NCBI RefSeq assembly: GCF_000304335.1
Contig: NZ_CAJF01000010.1
Location: 1 to 64,000, forward strand
Length of the DNA: 64,000 bases
Direction of reading: 5' to 3'
Source of the DNA: Microbacterium yannicii PS01
GTDB taxonomy: Bacteria; Actinomycetota; Actinomycetes; Actinomycetales; Microbacteriaceae
The notes beneath the pieces are model-generated. The model saw only the letters and a list, made by a program, of their open reading frames with translations. It did not search any database and was not told the DNA's origin. The position numbers were made by a program, and so were the translations under genes. This document shows positions 9,423 through 18,119 of this stretch, in pieces. Numbering within the stretch: the stretch's first letter is position 1; each line of letters opens with the position of its first letter.

Positions 9423-10535
9423 GTGAGCGGTGACGCCGACTCCGCTCCGGTGACCCGGGCCATCCCCACCGGCTGGCGCGCCCGCCTGGACCTGCGGCCG
9501 CCGCTTCTGCGAGCACGCGACTCGGCGATCGCGATCGTGCAGATCGTCGTCGCCGCCACCGCCGCGTGGGCCTTCGCGCACTACGTCCTCGGGCATGGGG
9601 CGCCGCTGCTCGCCGCGACCGTCACGATCTCGAGTCTCGGACTGGTGCGCGACGCCCGGCCCCGGCGGGTGATCGAGACTGTGATCGGGATGCTGGTGGG
9701 CATCCTGGTCGCGGAGGGCTTCGTGCTCGTCGTCGGACCGGGATGGTGGCAGCTCGCCCTGGCCCTCGGTGCGACCCTGTTCGTCGCCCGGTTCCTCTCG
9801 CCGTACCCGCCGTTCGCGATCATGGCTTCGATCCAGGCGGTGATCGTCATGTCGCTCCCCACGACCGAGCCGTTCGCGCGCCTCGTCGACGGGATCGTGG
9901 GCGGCGTCGCGGCGCTCGTGGTCACCGCCCTGATCCCGCGCAATCCTCGGCGCGAGGAGGTGCGCGACGGGCGCGCCGTGTTCACGGCCGCCGACGATGC
10001 GGCGCGGACGATCGCACAGGGGCTGCGCCGCGGAGACGCGCTGCGCGCCGCGCGGGGACTGGAGAAGGCGCGCGCGATCGCGCCGCACGTCGACAACTGG
10101 CGCGCTTCGCTGGACTCCAGCCTTGCGGTCGCGGCGTACTCGCCGTGGCTGCGTCCGCAGCGGGCAGAGCTGCGGCGGCACCGGGCGGTGCTCGATGCGA
10201 TGGACTTCGCCACGCGCAATCTCCGCGTAGTGGCCCGGCGGGCGGCCTACCTCTCCGACGACGGGGTCCGCAGGCCGGTGCTCGCGGAGCTTCTCGCAGA
10301 GCTGATGCGAGCGGCGACGCTCGTCGAGGAGAGCCTCGACGACATCGCGCTGCAGCCCGCGGCGCGCGAGGCTGTTCGCGCGGTCGCCGCGCGGCTCGAC
10401 CCGCTGGCGATCCTGCCGGACGGGTCGGTGAGTGAGCAGAACCTCATCACCGCGCTGCGTCCGCTTGCGGTCGACCTCCTCACCGCGACGGGGATGACCT
10501 CCTCCGACGCCCGCGCCGTGCTGCCGCGCGTCTAG
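9423..10535 (+). CDS. FUSC-family membrane protein
   Basis: The N-terminal half (about residues 35-165) carries five to six hydrophobic helices including HGAPLLAATVTIS and a PRRVIETVIGMLVG turn, the pattern of FUSC/aromatic-acid exporter-type proteins. The C-terminal half is a soluble alpha-helical region rich in Arg, Ala and Glu. At 370 residues it is a single FUSC module rather than the double-length form. The GTG start at 9423 lies 7 nt after the ygfZ stop. Substrate is unknown. Its stop overlaps the convergent methyltransferase stop by 4 nt. Confidence 0.85.
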   Translation: MSGDADSAPVTRAIPTGWRARLDLRPPLLRARDSAIAIVQIVVAATAAWAFAHYVLGHGAPLLAATVTISSLGLVRDARPRRVIETVIGMLVGILVAEGFVLVVGPGWWQLALALGATLFVARFLSPYPPFAIMASIQAVIVMSLPTTEPFARLVDGIVGGVAALVVTALIPRNPRREEVRDGRAVFTAADDAARTIAQGLRRGDALRAARGLEKARAIAPHVDNWRASLDSSLAVAAYSPWLRPQRAELRRHRAVLDAMDFATRNLRVVARRAAYLSDDGVRRPVLAELLAELMRAATLVEESLDDIALQPAAREAVRAVAARLDPLAILPDGSVSEQNLITALRPLAVDLLTATGMTSSDARAVLPRV

Positions 10536-11380
10536 CTGCGCCCGTGACCCTGCGGTCGAGGTGCGACGGCGTCCCACGGCACGGTCACCTCGCCCAGGCG
10601 CCAGCGCGCCCGTTCGCGCAGTGGCCAGCCGGACGCCTCGACCGCCTCCAGGGTCGTGCGCCACCGGTGCTCGGGGCCGAAGGGCGACACCGCGGCGGCG
10701 CGCTCCCACTCCAGATCGAGCGCGGCCAGGAGCGCGTGCACGCGCTCACCGGGAACATTCCGGTGGATGAGCGCCTTCGGCAGCCGCTCCGCGGCGACGG
10801 ATGGCCGCTCCATCCCCGCCAGTCGAAGCGAGATCGTGAGTGTGCGCGGCTCCGCGTTCTCGCCGACCGCGACCCAGGTGACGACCCGGCCCAGCTCGTC
10901 GCACGTGCCCTCGACGAGAAGGCCGCCCGGCGCGAGCCGCGATGCCATCGCCTGCCAGGCCCCGCCGACATCATCCTCGGAGTACTGCCGCAGGACGTTC
11001 ATGGCGCGGACGACCGCCGGGCGCCGTCCACCCGGCACCGGAACCTCGAATCCGCCGCGCGCGAACGACACCTTCGCGTCGGCGGCGAAGGATGTCGCAC
11101 CCGCGCGCACCGCCGTGAGCTGCGCGTCCGCCCGCGCGACGCGCGCGGGGTCGATCTCGAGGCCGAGCACCTCGACGTCGGGTCGCGTCCGCGCCAGCCG
11201 CGCATGGAGCTCGAGTGCCGTGACACCGCTCGCTCCGTAGCCGAGGTCGACCACGAGGGGGTCAGGTGCGCGGCGGAGAGCAGAGTGGCGCGCGATCCAG
11301 CGATCGACCCGGCGCAGGCGGTTGGTGCCCGTCGTTCCCCGGGTGATCTGCCCCACCACCGGTGCGCGCGCCGAGCCCAT
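10532..11380 (-). CDS. class I SAM-dependent methyltransferase-like protein
   Basis: The 282-residue product has a Rossmann methyltransferase core: motif [11 protein letters not shown] at about 43-52, an acidic strand end GLEIDPARV after about 80, and [14 protein letters not shown] and [13 protein letters not shown] as later core strands. The C-terminal third lacks a recognised substrate domain. The start chosen is ATG 11380 (MGSARAP) with GATGGAGC just upstream; a longer frame reaches 11482 but overlaps the gpmA promoter region. Substrate is not predictable. It diverges from gpmA with about 100 bp between starts. Confidence 0.78.
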   Translation of the reverse strand: MGSARAPVVGQITRGTTGTNRLRRVDRWIARHSALRRAPDPLVVDLGYGASGVTALELHARLARTRPDVEVLGLEIDPARVARADAQLTAVRAGATSFAADAKVSFARGGFEVPVPGGRRPAVVRAMNVLRQYSEDDVGGAWQAMASRLAPGGLLVEGTCDELGRVVTWVAVGENAEPRTLTISLRLAGMERPSVAAERLPKALIHRNVPGERVHALLAALDLEWERAAAVSPFGPEHRWRTTLEAVEASGWPLRERARWRLGEVTVPWDAVAPRPQGHGRS

Positions 11381-11480
11381 CGCTCCATCGTGCCAAACGA
11401 TGGGCGCGTCCGTCCGTGCACGGGCGGGCCGGCCGTCACGCGGCGGGGACCGCAGGCGCCCCGCCGATATCATGGGGCGC

Positions 11481-12230
11481 ATGACCGCGCCCTACACGCT
11501 GATCCTCCTCCGACACGGCCAGAGCGAGTGGAACAAGACCAACCAGTTCACCGGCTGGGTCGATGTCCGCCTCACCGACCAGGGCAAGACCGAGGCCCAG
11601 CGCGGTGGCGAGCTGCTCGCCGAGTCCGGCATCCTTCCCGACGTGCTGCACACCTCGGTGCTCAGCAGAGCCATCCAGACCGCCGACATCGCCCTGGACG
11701 CGGCTGACCGCCTCTGGATCCCCGTGAAGCGCTCGTGGCGCCTCAACGAGCGTCACTACGGTGCGCTGCAGGGCAAGGACAAGGCGCAGACGCTCGAGGA
11801 GTTCGGGCAGGAGCAATTCATGCTGTGGCGCCGGTCGTTCGATGTGCCGCCCCCCGCGCTGCCCGCTGACGACCAGTACAGCCAGGTCGGCGACCCGCGC
11901 TACGACGGCATCGACGGCGAGGTGCCCGACACCGAGTCGCTCAAGATCGTGATCGATCGCATGCTGCCCTATTGGCACAGCGACATCGTGCCCGATCTCC
12001 TCGCCGGCAAGACGGTGCTGGTCACCGCTCACGGCAACTCGCTGCGCGGCCTCGTCAAGCACCTCGACGGCATCAGCGACGCCGACATCGCCGAGCTGAA
12101 CATCCCCACCGGCATCCCGCTGGTGTACCGCCTCGACGAGGACCTCAAGCCCGTCCAGCCGGGCGAGTACCTCGACCCGGAGGCCGCCGCCGCCGGGGCT
12201 GCTGCGGTCGCCAATCAGGGCAAAGGCTGA
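11481..12230 (+). CDS. gpmA: 2,3-bisphosphoglycerate-dependent phosphoglycerate mutase
   Basis: This glycolytic enzyme interconverts 3- and 2-phosphoglycerate. The catalytic [10 protein letters not shown] motif puts the phosphorylated His at residue 12, and the second active-site His is 184 in [22 protein letters not shown] and [10 protein letters not shown] complete the dPGM signature. ATG 11481 gives 249 residues, the normal length; an in-frame ATG three codons upstream (11472) is an alternative. A strong hairpin terminator follows. Confidence 0.97.
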   Translation: MTAPYTLILLRHGQSEWNKTNQFTGWVDVRLTDQGKTEAQRGGELLAESGILPDVLHTSVLSRAIQTADIALDAADRLWIPVKRSWRLNERHYGALQGKDKAQTLEEFGQEQFMLWRRSFDVPPPALPADDQYSQVGDPRYDGIDGEVPDTESLKIVIDRMLPYWHSDIVPDLLAGKTVLVTAHGNSLRGLVKHLDGISDADIAELNIPTGIPLVYRLDEDLKPVQPGEYLDPEAAAAGAAAVANQGKG

Positions 12231-12244
12231 CAAGCTCCAGGAAA

Positions 12245-12293
12245 CGACAAGAGAGCGGATGCCTACCCCCCGGGGGCATCCGCTCTCTTGTCG
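12245..12293. terminator. bidirectional hairpin terminator between gpmA and phoU
   Basis: A perfect 19-bp inverted repeat (12245-12263 with 12275-12293) encloses an 11-nt C/G-rich loop. It sits between the convergent stops of gpmA and phoU and would serve both. There is no long U tract, as is usual in actinobacteria. Confidence 0.85.
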
Positions 12294-12318
12294 TCGGCGC
12301 AGCCGCGCCCCGAGTTCG

Positions 12319-12996
12319 CTAAGCCGGCGAGACGACGTCGATGGCGTCGGTCGTGGCGGTCCACTCTCCCGTCGAGAGGTAGGCCACCTTCTTCGCCACA
12401 GAGACGGCGTGGTCGGCGAAGCGCTCGTGGTAGCGGCTGGCAAGTGTTGCGTCGACCGTAGCGGAGGCCTCGCCCTGCCAGCTGTCGCTGAGGACCTTCT
12501 CGAACACCGAAAGGTGGAGCTCGTCGAGCCGGTCGTCCGCGTTGCGGATCGACTCGGCCACGGCGAGATCCTGGGTGCGCAGCAGCTCGGCGAGCTGGCG
12601 CGAGACCTCGACGTCGAGCTCGCCCATCTTGAGGAAGGTCGACTTCAGGCCCTTGGGGATCGCGCGCTCGGGGAACCTCATGCGGGTGAGCTGCGCGATG
12701 TGCTCGGCGATGTCGCCCATCCGCTCGAGCGACGCGCTCATGCGCAGGGCGCTCACCACGATGCGCAGGTCGCGGGCGACCGGCTGCTGGCGGGCGAGGA
12801 TCTCGATGGCCAGCTCGTCGAGGGCGACGGCCTTCTCGTCGATGACGGCGTCGGCTTCGATGACCTCCTCGGCGAGCGACACGTCGCTCGTGCCGAAGGC
12901 CCGCGTCGCCTTGTCGATCGCCACCGTCACGAGCTCGGCGATCTCGACGAGACGTCCCTGGACGTCCTCGAGCGACTGGTGGAACACTTCGCGCAT
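12319..12996 (-). CDS. phoU: phosphate signalling regulator PhoU
   Basis: The 225-residue protein has the two three-helix-bundle repeats of PhoU, with metal-site motifs EADAVIDE and RMGDIAEHI in the first repeat and RNADDRLDELH and ERFADHAVSVAKKV in the second. PhoU restrains the SenX3/PhoR-type kinase when phosphate is plentiful. The start ATG at 12996 is placed by an AGGAAAGG ribosome site 9-10 nt upstream; earlier in-frame codons lie on top of that site. It diverges from the histidine kinase gene across a PHO-box array. No pst transporter genes are in the window. Confidence 0.95.
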   Translation of the reverse strand: MREVFHQSLEDVQGRLVEIAELVTVAIDKATRAFGTSDVSLAEEVIEADAVIDEKAVALDELAIEILARQQPVARDLRIVVSALRMSASLERMGDIAEHIAQLTRMRFPERAIPKGLKSTFLKMGELDVEVSRQLAELLRTQDLAVAESIRNADDRLDELHLSVFEKVLSDSWQGEASATVDATLASRYHERFADHAVSVAKKVAYLSTGEWTATTDAIDVVSPA

Positions 12997-13060
12997 CCGA
13001 TTCACCTTTCCTGATTCGGGCACGCATCTGCCCCGCGCCTCGGCGATTGTCGCCAGCGAA

Positions 13061-13089
13061 GGTTAACGAATGGTGCCGCCGTGGTGAAT
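13061..13089 (+). promoter_or_regulatory. three-unit PHO box between phoU and senX3-regX3-like genes
   Basis: Three 7-mers GGTTAAC (13061), GGTGCCG (13072) and GGTGAAT (13083) are spaced exactly 11 bp apart, matching the direct-repeat architecture of PhoP/RegX3 operators (GGTGAAC, the complement of the Streptomyces GTTCACC unit). The array lies about 65 bp from the phoU start and 73 bp from the kinase start, so it could control both directions. Confidence 0.65.
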
Positions 13090-13161
13090 AGTAGTGGGCT
13101 TGCGGTCTCCGTCCGGGGAGCACGTTCCGACCGGCCTTCAGCCTGCCCGTACGCTGTTCCC

Positions 13162-14400
13162 ATGAACACGACGCAGCTCGCGCTGCTCGCGCTCGCAGCG
13201 GGAATCGTCATCGGCGGCTCGATCGCGGCGGTCATCGTCGCCTCGCTCCGGGCTCGCGATCGCGCACGCGCCGAGACCTCGCTGCATGTCCCCGACGGAG
13301 TGCGCGAGGTCCTGCACGGCATGGACGACGCGGCCGTCGTCGTCGACGCGTCGTCGACCGTTCTCGCCGCCTCGGCGGCCGCCGTCCCCTTCGATCTCAG
13401 CGAGGGCAGCACCCTTCCCGCCGACGAGCTCCGGACGCTCGCCCGGCGCGTACGGACCGCCGAGACCACGGCGACCGAGACCCTGCGGCTACGCCGCGGC
13501 GCACCGCCCGCGGAGCCCCGGGTCGTCGTCGTGCGCGCGAGCCGGATCTCGCCCAGGCTGACCCTCCTCGTGCTGCGCGACATCACCGAGCGCGAGCGCG
13601 TCGAGGAGATGCGCCGCGACTTCGTCGCGAACACGAGCCACGAGCTGAAGACCCCCGTGGGTGCGGTGAGCCTTCTTGCCGAAGCCATCGAGTCGGCGGC
13701 CGACGATCCGCCGCAGGTGCGCATCTTCGCCGCCCGGCTCTCGGCCGAGGCATCCCGTCTCGCCCTTCTCACGTCGCGCATCATGAACCTTTCGCGCCTG
13801 CAGGCCTCCGACGAGCTCACGCAGCGCGACGTGTCGATCGACGAGGTCCTCGCGTCCGCGCTGGACGCCCACGCGATCCAGGCCGACGGCGCCGGTGTCG
13901 AGGTGGTGCGCGGCGGCGCGCGCGGCATCTACGTCCGTGGCGACGCGCAGGTGCTGAGCGAAGCGGTCGGAAACCTCATCGCCAACGCCATCGCCTACTC
14001 GCCGCGTGGATCGAGCGTGGGGATCGGGGTGCGAGCCGCCGACAACATCGTCGAGATCGCGGTGACCGATCGCGGCATCGGCATCGCCGAGGGCGACCAG
14101 GACCGCGTCTTCGAGCGCTTCTACCGGGCTGATCCGGCCCGCGCCCGTCGCACGGGAGGAAGCGGTCTGGGGCTGTCGATCGTGAAGCATGCGGTGCAGC
14201 GGCATGGCGGAGACGTGCGACTCTGGTCGCGTCCCGGCCGCGGTTCGACGTTCACGATCCGGCTTCCGCAGATCGAGGCGCCATCAATGACGGAGCCGAT
14301 CCCCAAGCGCACCCGCAAGAAGAAACGGCCGGTGGCCGGCGCCGGCCCGCGCCCCGTGCCGACCAACCCCGCAGCCGGTATGAACGGAGACCCCGTATGA
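13162..14400 (+). CDS. senX3: SenX3-like phosphate-sensing histidine kinase
   Basis: The 412-residue kinase has one N-terminal membrane helix (about 5-27), a PAS-like linker (about 45-145), HisKA with the phospho-acceptor His160 in NTSHELKTP, and HATPase motifs NLIANAIAY, DRGIGIAEGD and GGSGLGLSIVKHA. The single short membrane helix without a periplasmic sensor domain is the SenX3/PhoR type that senses phosphate through PhoU and the Pst transporter. A basic tail (RTRKKKRP) follows. ATG 13162 is preferred over upstream in-frame codons, which are in the promoter region. The stop overlaps the response regulator start (ATGA), and phoU is divergent, supporting the assignment. Confidence 0.9.
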   Translation: MNTTQLALLALAAGIVIGGSIAAVIVASLRARDRARAETSLHVPDGVREVLHGMDDAAVVVDASSTVLAASAAAVPFDLSEGSTLPADELRTLARRVRTAETTATETLRLRRGAPPAEPRVVVVRASRISPRLTLLVLRDITERERVEEMRRDFVANTSHELKTPVGAVSLLAEAIESAADDPPQVRIFAARLSAEASRLALLTSRIMNLSRLQASDELTQRDVSIDEVLASALDAHAIQADGAGVEVVRGGARGIYVRGDAQVLSEAVGNLIANAIAYSPRGSSVGIGVRAADNIVEIAVTDRGIGIAEGDQDRVFERFYRADPARARRTGGSGLGLSIVKHAVQRHGGDVRLWSRPGRGSTFTIRLPQIEAPSMTEPIPKRTRKKKRPVAGAGPRPVPTNPAAGMNGDPV

Positions 14401-15080
14401 CCCGCGTTCTGATCGTCGAGGACGAGCCCGATCTCGCCGACCCGCTCGCCTACCTGCTGCGGCGCGAGGGGCACGATGTCGAGATCGCCGAGGACGGCCC
14501 GGCGGCCCTGACCGCGTTCCGCGAGCGCGGCGCCGACATCGTCCTGCTCGACCTCATGCTCCCTGGGATGCCGGGGACGGAGGTGTGCCGGCAGATCCGC
14601 ACCACCTCGGCCGTGCCGATCATCATGCTGACGGCGAAGGACTCCGAGGTCGACATCGTGGTGGGCCTCGAGCTCGGCGCCGACGACTACGTCACCAAGC
14701 CGTACTCCGCTCGCGAGCTTCTCGCGCGGATGCGCGCGGTCCTGCGGCGGTTCTCCCAGGTCGACGCCGATCTCGAGGATCGTGTGCTGGAGGGCGGACG
14801 CGTGGTGCTCGACATCGACCGCCACACGGTCGCGGTGGACGGCGGCGAGATCAACATGCCGCTGAAGGAATTCGAGCTCCTCGAGGTGCTCATGCGCAAT
14901 GCCGGCCGCGTGCTCACCCGCGGCCAGCTCATCGACCGCGTATGGGGGAGCGACTACTTCGGCGACACCAAGACGCTCGACGTGCACATCAAGCGCATCC
15001 GCTCCCGAATCGAGACGAACCCCAGCTCTCCCGAGATGCTGGTCACGGTCCGCGGACTGGGGTACCGCTTCGAAGGCTGA
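14397..15080 (+). CDS. regX3: RegX3-like OmpR-family response regulator
   Basis: A 227-residue regulator with a receiver domain (phospho-acceptor Asp52 in LLDLMLPGMPG, Lys in VTKPYS) and an OmpR winged helix (NMPLKEFELLEVLM, RVLTRGQLIDRVWG, KTLDVHIKRIRSRI, TVRGLGYRF). It is translationally coupled to the kinase and is the predicted binder of the PHO box upstream of the operon and possibly of the site before ppk1. A long hairpin terminator follows. Confidence 0.93.
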   Translation: MTRVLIVEDEPDLADPLAYLLRREGHDVEIAEDGPAALTAFRERGADIVLLDLMLPGMPGTEVCRQIRTTSAVPIIMLTAKDSEVDIVVGLELGADDYVTKPYSARELLARMRAVLRRFSQVDADLEDRVLEGGRVVLDIDRHTVAVDGGEINMPLKEFELLEVLMRNAGRVLTRGQLIDRVWGSDYFGDTKTLDVHIKRIRSRIETNPSSPEMLVTVRGLGYRFEG

Positions 15081-15108
15081 CCTCTTTGCGGCGACGAATG
15101 CCCCGGAC

Positions 15109-15150
15109 GCGACGAAGGGCCGCCCTCCTGGGAGGGCGGCCCTTCGTCGC
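15109..15150. terminator. hairpin terminator after regX3-like gene
   Basis: A 20-bp perfect inverted repeat (15109-15128 with 15131-15150) around a 2-nt centre lies between the convergent regX3-like gene and the lipoprotein gene. In practice the innermost pairs must open to form the loop. It can act in both directions. Confidence 0.82.
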
Positions 15151-15174
15151 GACCGCCGTTCGCGGCTTCGGAGG

Positions 15175-15648
15175 TCAGGGAGCCAGCGGCGCCAGGTAGT
15201 CGAGGGTTCCGTCGAGCACCGGAACCGAGACGAGCACGCCCTCGGCGTCGCCCGATTGGAAGTAGCCGTCGATGTCGGCGCCGGGCAGGGTGTCGAGATC
15301 CTCGACGAGGATCGGGTCCTCGCCGTCCGCGCCCAGGCTCAGGGTGGTGTTCGCGGGGACGCGCACCGTCAGCGTGATGTCGGACTCCTCACCGCCGAAC
15401 TCGATGTTGAGGGTCTGCGATTCGTCGGTGTCGTTGACCAGCGCGGCGACGAAGTTGCCTTCGGATCCGTCCTCGGTGGCGACGATCTGCGCGTTGCGCA
15501 CGGCGACGGGGCCGGCGCCGTAGACATTCGTCCCCTCCGCCGCCGAGTACTCCAGCGTCGTCGCCTGCGGCGAGACCATGCTGCAGCCGGTGGTGGTCAG
15601 GACGAGCGCGGCTCCGATGGCGAGCGACGCGAAGAGGCGCGATTTCAC
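15175..15648 (-). CDS. secreted lipoprotein, unknown function
   Basis: Starting at GTG 15648 (GGGAG ribosome site 6-8 nt upstream) the protein has 157 residues. It begins with a basic KSR, a hydrophobic signal core (LFASLAIGAALVL) and a lipobox TTTGC with Cys near residue 21, so it should be lipidated and held on the outer face of the membrane. The rest is a beta-rich domain of alternating strands (VRNAQIVATEDG, AALVNDTDESQTLNIEF), reminiscent of DUF4352-like or copper-chaperone-like extracellular beta-sandwiches, but no metal-binding Cys/Met/His cluster is visible. Such lipoproteins commonly lie between regX3 and carD in Microbacteriaceae. Function is not assigned. Confidence 0.8.
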   Translation of the reverse strand: MKSRLFASLAIGAALVLTTTGCSMVSPQATTLEYSAAEGTNVYGAGPVAVRNAQIVATEDGSEGNFVAALVNDTDESQTLNIEFGGEESDITLTVRVPANTTLSLGADGEDPILVEDLDTLPGADIDGYFQSGDAEGVLVSVPVLDGTLDYLAPLAP

Positions 15649-15804
15649 AGGATCTCCCAGGACGGATGACGGCTTCCCATGCATTCTATGGGCTGGCCGT
15701 CACCCGCGTGGGACGACGCTGTGAGGCCCGCCCAGGCCTGGGGCGGAGAACCTTAGCGTATTTCTCCTGTGGTATCCTGGAGGTTGCCGAAAGGACATAA
15801 CTCC

Positions 15805-16287
15805 ATGCTTTTTGAGGTTGGCGAGACGGTCGTTTATCCCCACCACGGTGCGGCGACGATCATCGAGGTCAAAGACCGGATCATCAAGGGCGAGACGAAG
15901 AAGTACCTGAAGCTCAATGTCACGCAGGGCGACCTCATCATCGAGGTTCCCGCTGAGAACGTCGATCTCGTCGGCGTTCGCGATGTGATCGGCCAGGACG
16001 GACTCGACAGGGTTTTCGAGGTGCTGCGCGCTCCCTTCACGGAGGAGCCGACCAACTGGTCGCGCCGCTACAAGGCTAACCTCGAGAAGCTCGCCTCCGG
16101 TGATGTCATCAAGGTCAGTGAGGTCGTGCGCGACCTGTGGCGCCGCGACCAGGACCGCGGTCTGTCGGCGGGCGAGAAGCGCATGCTCGCGAAGGCCAAG
16201 CAGATTCTCATCTCCGAGCTCGCGCTCGCGGAGAAGACCGATGAAGAGAAGGCCAGCGTGATCCTCGACGAGGTTCTCGCGAGCTGA
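15805..16287 (+). CDS. carD: CarD-family RNA polymerase-binding regulator
   Basis: The 160-residue protein has an N-terminal RNA-polymerase-interacting Tudor-like domain ([17 protein letters not shown], ending around residue 55) and a C-terminal helical DNA-binding domain containing [13 protein letters not shown] and [15 protein letters not shown]. In mycobacteria CarD binds the beta subunit, stabilises the open complex at rRNA and other promoters, and is essential. ATG 15805 follows GAAAGGAC; the upstream in-frame codons lie in the leader. It is followed by a terminator and then ispDF, an order conserved in actinobacteria. Confidence 0.96.
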   Translation: MLFEVGETVVYPHHGAATIIEVKDRIIKGETKKYLKLNVTQGDLIIEVPAENVDLVGVRDVIGQDGLDRVFEVLRAPFTEEPTNWSRRYKANLEKLASGDVIKVSEVVRDLWRRDQDRGLSAGEKRMLAKAKQILISELALAEKTDEEKASVILDEVLAS

Positions 16288-16304
16288 CGGATCTTCCGCT
16301 CTGC

Positions 16305-16333
16305 AGGCCCCCGCGTCACGGACGTGGGGGCCT
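16305..16333 (+). terminator. hairpin terminator after carD
   Basis: A 13-bp stem (16305-16317 with 16321-16333, one G-T pair) with a 3-nt loop begins 18 nt after the carD stop, just before the ispDF start at 16352. Confidence 0.75.
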
Positions 16334-16351
16334 CGCCGGTAGCGTGGGACG

Positions 16352-17557
16352 GTGAGCATCACTCCCGTTCCGCGCATCGGCGTGATCGTCGTCGCCGCTG
16401 GCTCCGGCACCCGCCTCGGCGCGGGAGGGCCGAAGGCGCTCGTCGGCATCGACGATCACACGATCCTCCGTCATTCGCTGACGCGGGTCCTCGCGGGTCC
16501 TCCGGCGCAGATCGTCGTGGTGGCGCCACCCGGTCGCGAAGGAGATGTGCTCAGCGACGCCCTCGCCGCCTCTGGTGAGCGACGTGATCTGCTGTCGATC
16601 GTCACCGGGGGAGCCACGCGCCAGGCGTCTGTCGCCGCCGGCCTGGCCGCACTGTGGGCCGATATCGAGGTCGTGCTCGTCCACGATGCCGCGCGCGCCC
16701 TCACGCCTCCCGAGGTGTTCGAGCGGGTCGTCGCGGCGCTCGACGCCGGTGCCGCGGGCGTCGTCCCGGTGCTGCCGGTGATCGATACGCTCAAGCGCGT
16801 CGCGGGAGACGAGATCGTCGCCGCCGTGGATCGGTCCGAGCTCTCGGCCGCGCAGACACCGCAGGGCTTCCGGCGTGATGTGCTCGACGCGGCATACGCC
16901 GGCGCCGCAACCGACTTCACCGATGACGCCGCCCTGGTGGCGACCGCGGGGCATGCCGTATCGGCCGTGCCGGGGCATCCGCTCGCCTTCAAGATCACCA
17001 CCGCCGCCGACCTCGATCGAGCCCGGCACCTCGTGGGGGACGCACCCATCCCGGCCACCCCGTCCCACCTCGAGCGGCGGCCGCCCCTTCCCCGGGTGGG
17101 AGTCGGCACGGACGTCCATGGCTTCGGCGGTGAGGGCGTGCTCTGGCTCGCCGGTCTGGAATGGCCGGGCGAGCCGGCGCTCTCGGGGCATTCCGACGGC
17201 GATGCCGTCGCCCATGCGATCGTCGACGCGCTGCTGGCCGCCGCCGGTCTCGGCGACATCGGCACCCACTTCGGCACCGACCATCCCGAGTACGCCGGCG
17301 CGCACGCCGATGTCTTCTTGGCGCACACCCTCGGCATCCTCGGCGCGGCGGGCTGGCGCGTGGGCAATGTGTCGGTGCAGGTGCAGGCGAATCGTCCGCG
17401 GTTCGCTGCCCGCCGCTCGGAGGCCGAGCAGGCGCTGTCGGCCGCACTGGGGGGAGCGCCGGTGTCGGTCTCGGCGACGACGACCGATGGCCTGGGCTTC
17501 ACCGGCCGCGGCGAAGGCGTCGCAGCGTTTGCGGTCGCGCTCGTCGAGAGGGCCTGA
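16352..17557 (+). CDS. ispDF: bifunctional IspD-IspF isoprenoid enzyme
   Basis: The 401-residue protein fuses two steps of the MEP isoprenoid pathway. Residues about 1-230 are IspD (MEP cytidylyltransferase) with the nucleotide loop [16 protein letters not shown] and [10 protein letters not shown]. Residues about 243-400 are IspF (MEcPP synthase) with metal ligands in [22 protein letters not shown] and DIGTHF, and the closing [15 protein letters not shown] proline-rich linker joins them. The GTG start at 16352 fits the IspD N-terminus. The order carD-ispDF-cysS-rlmB is a familiar actinobacterial arrangement, here interrupted by two reverse-strand genes. Confidence 0.96.
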   Translation: MSITPVPRIGVIVVAAGSGTRLGAGGPKALVGIDDHTILRHSLTRVLAGPPAQIVVVAPPGREGDVLSDALAASGERRDLLSIVTGGATRQASVAAGLAALWADIEVVLVHDAARALTPPEVFERVVAALDAGAAGVVPVLPVIDTLKRVAGDEIVAAVDRSELSAAQTPQGFRRDVLDAAYAGAATDFTDDAALVATAGHAVSAVPGHPLAFKITTAADLDRARHLVGDAPIPATPSHLERRPPLPRVGVGTDVHGFGGEGVLWLAGLEWPGEPALSGHSDGDAVAHAIVDALLAAAGLGDIGTHFGTDHPEYAGAHADVFLAHTLGILGAAGWRVGNVSVQVQANRPRFAARRSEAEQALSAALGGAPVSVSATTTDGLGFTGRGEGVAAFAVALVERA

Positions 17558-17578
17558 CCCGGTCGCTGCTTGCTGAGG

Positions 17579-18046
17579 TCAGAGCGCGCGCGTCAGGAAC
17601 ACCGAGAACGGGTCGAGCACGTAGTCACCGAACGGGCCGCACACCGCGAACCCTTCGCTCTCGTACAGGCGCTGCGCCGGCACGAACTCTTCGGTGTTGC
17701 CGGTCTCGAGCCACAGGCTCGTCATTCCGCTCGAGCGGGCGTGCGCCATGATGTGCCGGAGCAGTGCGCGACCGACGCCTGATCCGCGGAAGCGGTCGTC
17801 GACGCGCATCGACTTCAGTTCCCCGCGGTCGTCGTCGAGCGCCTTGAGCGCGCCGATGCCGGCCAGTTCGCCGTCGATCCACGCCGACCAGACGGCGATG
17901 GACGGATGCCGGAGCGCGTCGATACCGAGCGCGTGCACGCTCTCAGGGGGAGAGGTGTCGTGCATGCCGGCCAGATGGAAGGCCACCAGCCGTCGTGAGG
18001 CTTCGGTGGAGAGGTCGTCCGGGCGGATCTCGATGGTGCGCTGCAT
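17579..18046 (-). CDS. GNAT-family N-acetyltransferase
   Basis: A 155-residue acetyltransferase with the GNAT acetyl-CoA motif RVDDRFRGSGVGRALLRHIMAHAR near residues 85-105, preceded by the beta4 strand ELKSM and followed by LWLETGNTEEFVPAQRLYESEGF, the typical motif B. ATG 18046 (MQRTIEIRP) is preferred because the first beta strand begins directly after it; an extension to 18079 has no homology-like features. Substrate is unknown. It ends 22 nt from the convergent ispDF stop. Confidence 0.86.
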   Translation of the reverse strand: MQRTIEIRPDDLSTEASRRLVAFHLAGMHDTSPPESVHALGIDALRHPSIAVWSAWIDGELAGIGALKALDDDRGELKSMRVDDRFRGSGVGRALLRHIMAHARSSGMTSLWLETGNTEEFVPAQRLYESEGFAVCGPFGDYVLDPFSVFLTRAL

Positions 18047-18119
18047 ATCGGTGATCAGTGTTCCACGCTCGCGTTGCAACCGTGTTTCGCCGTCTTGTGC
18101 GCGCGCCGAAGAGCGCGGC

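Noticed and set aside
15755-15780. A carD promoter with -10 TATCCT
   Set aside because: The -10-like hexamer is present but no convincing -35 lies at 16-18 bp, so it was not listed.
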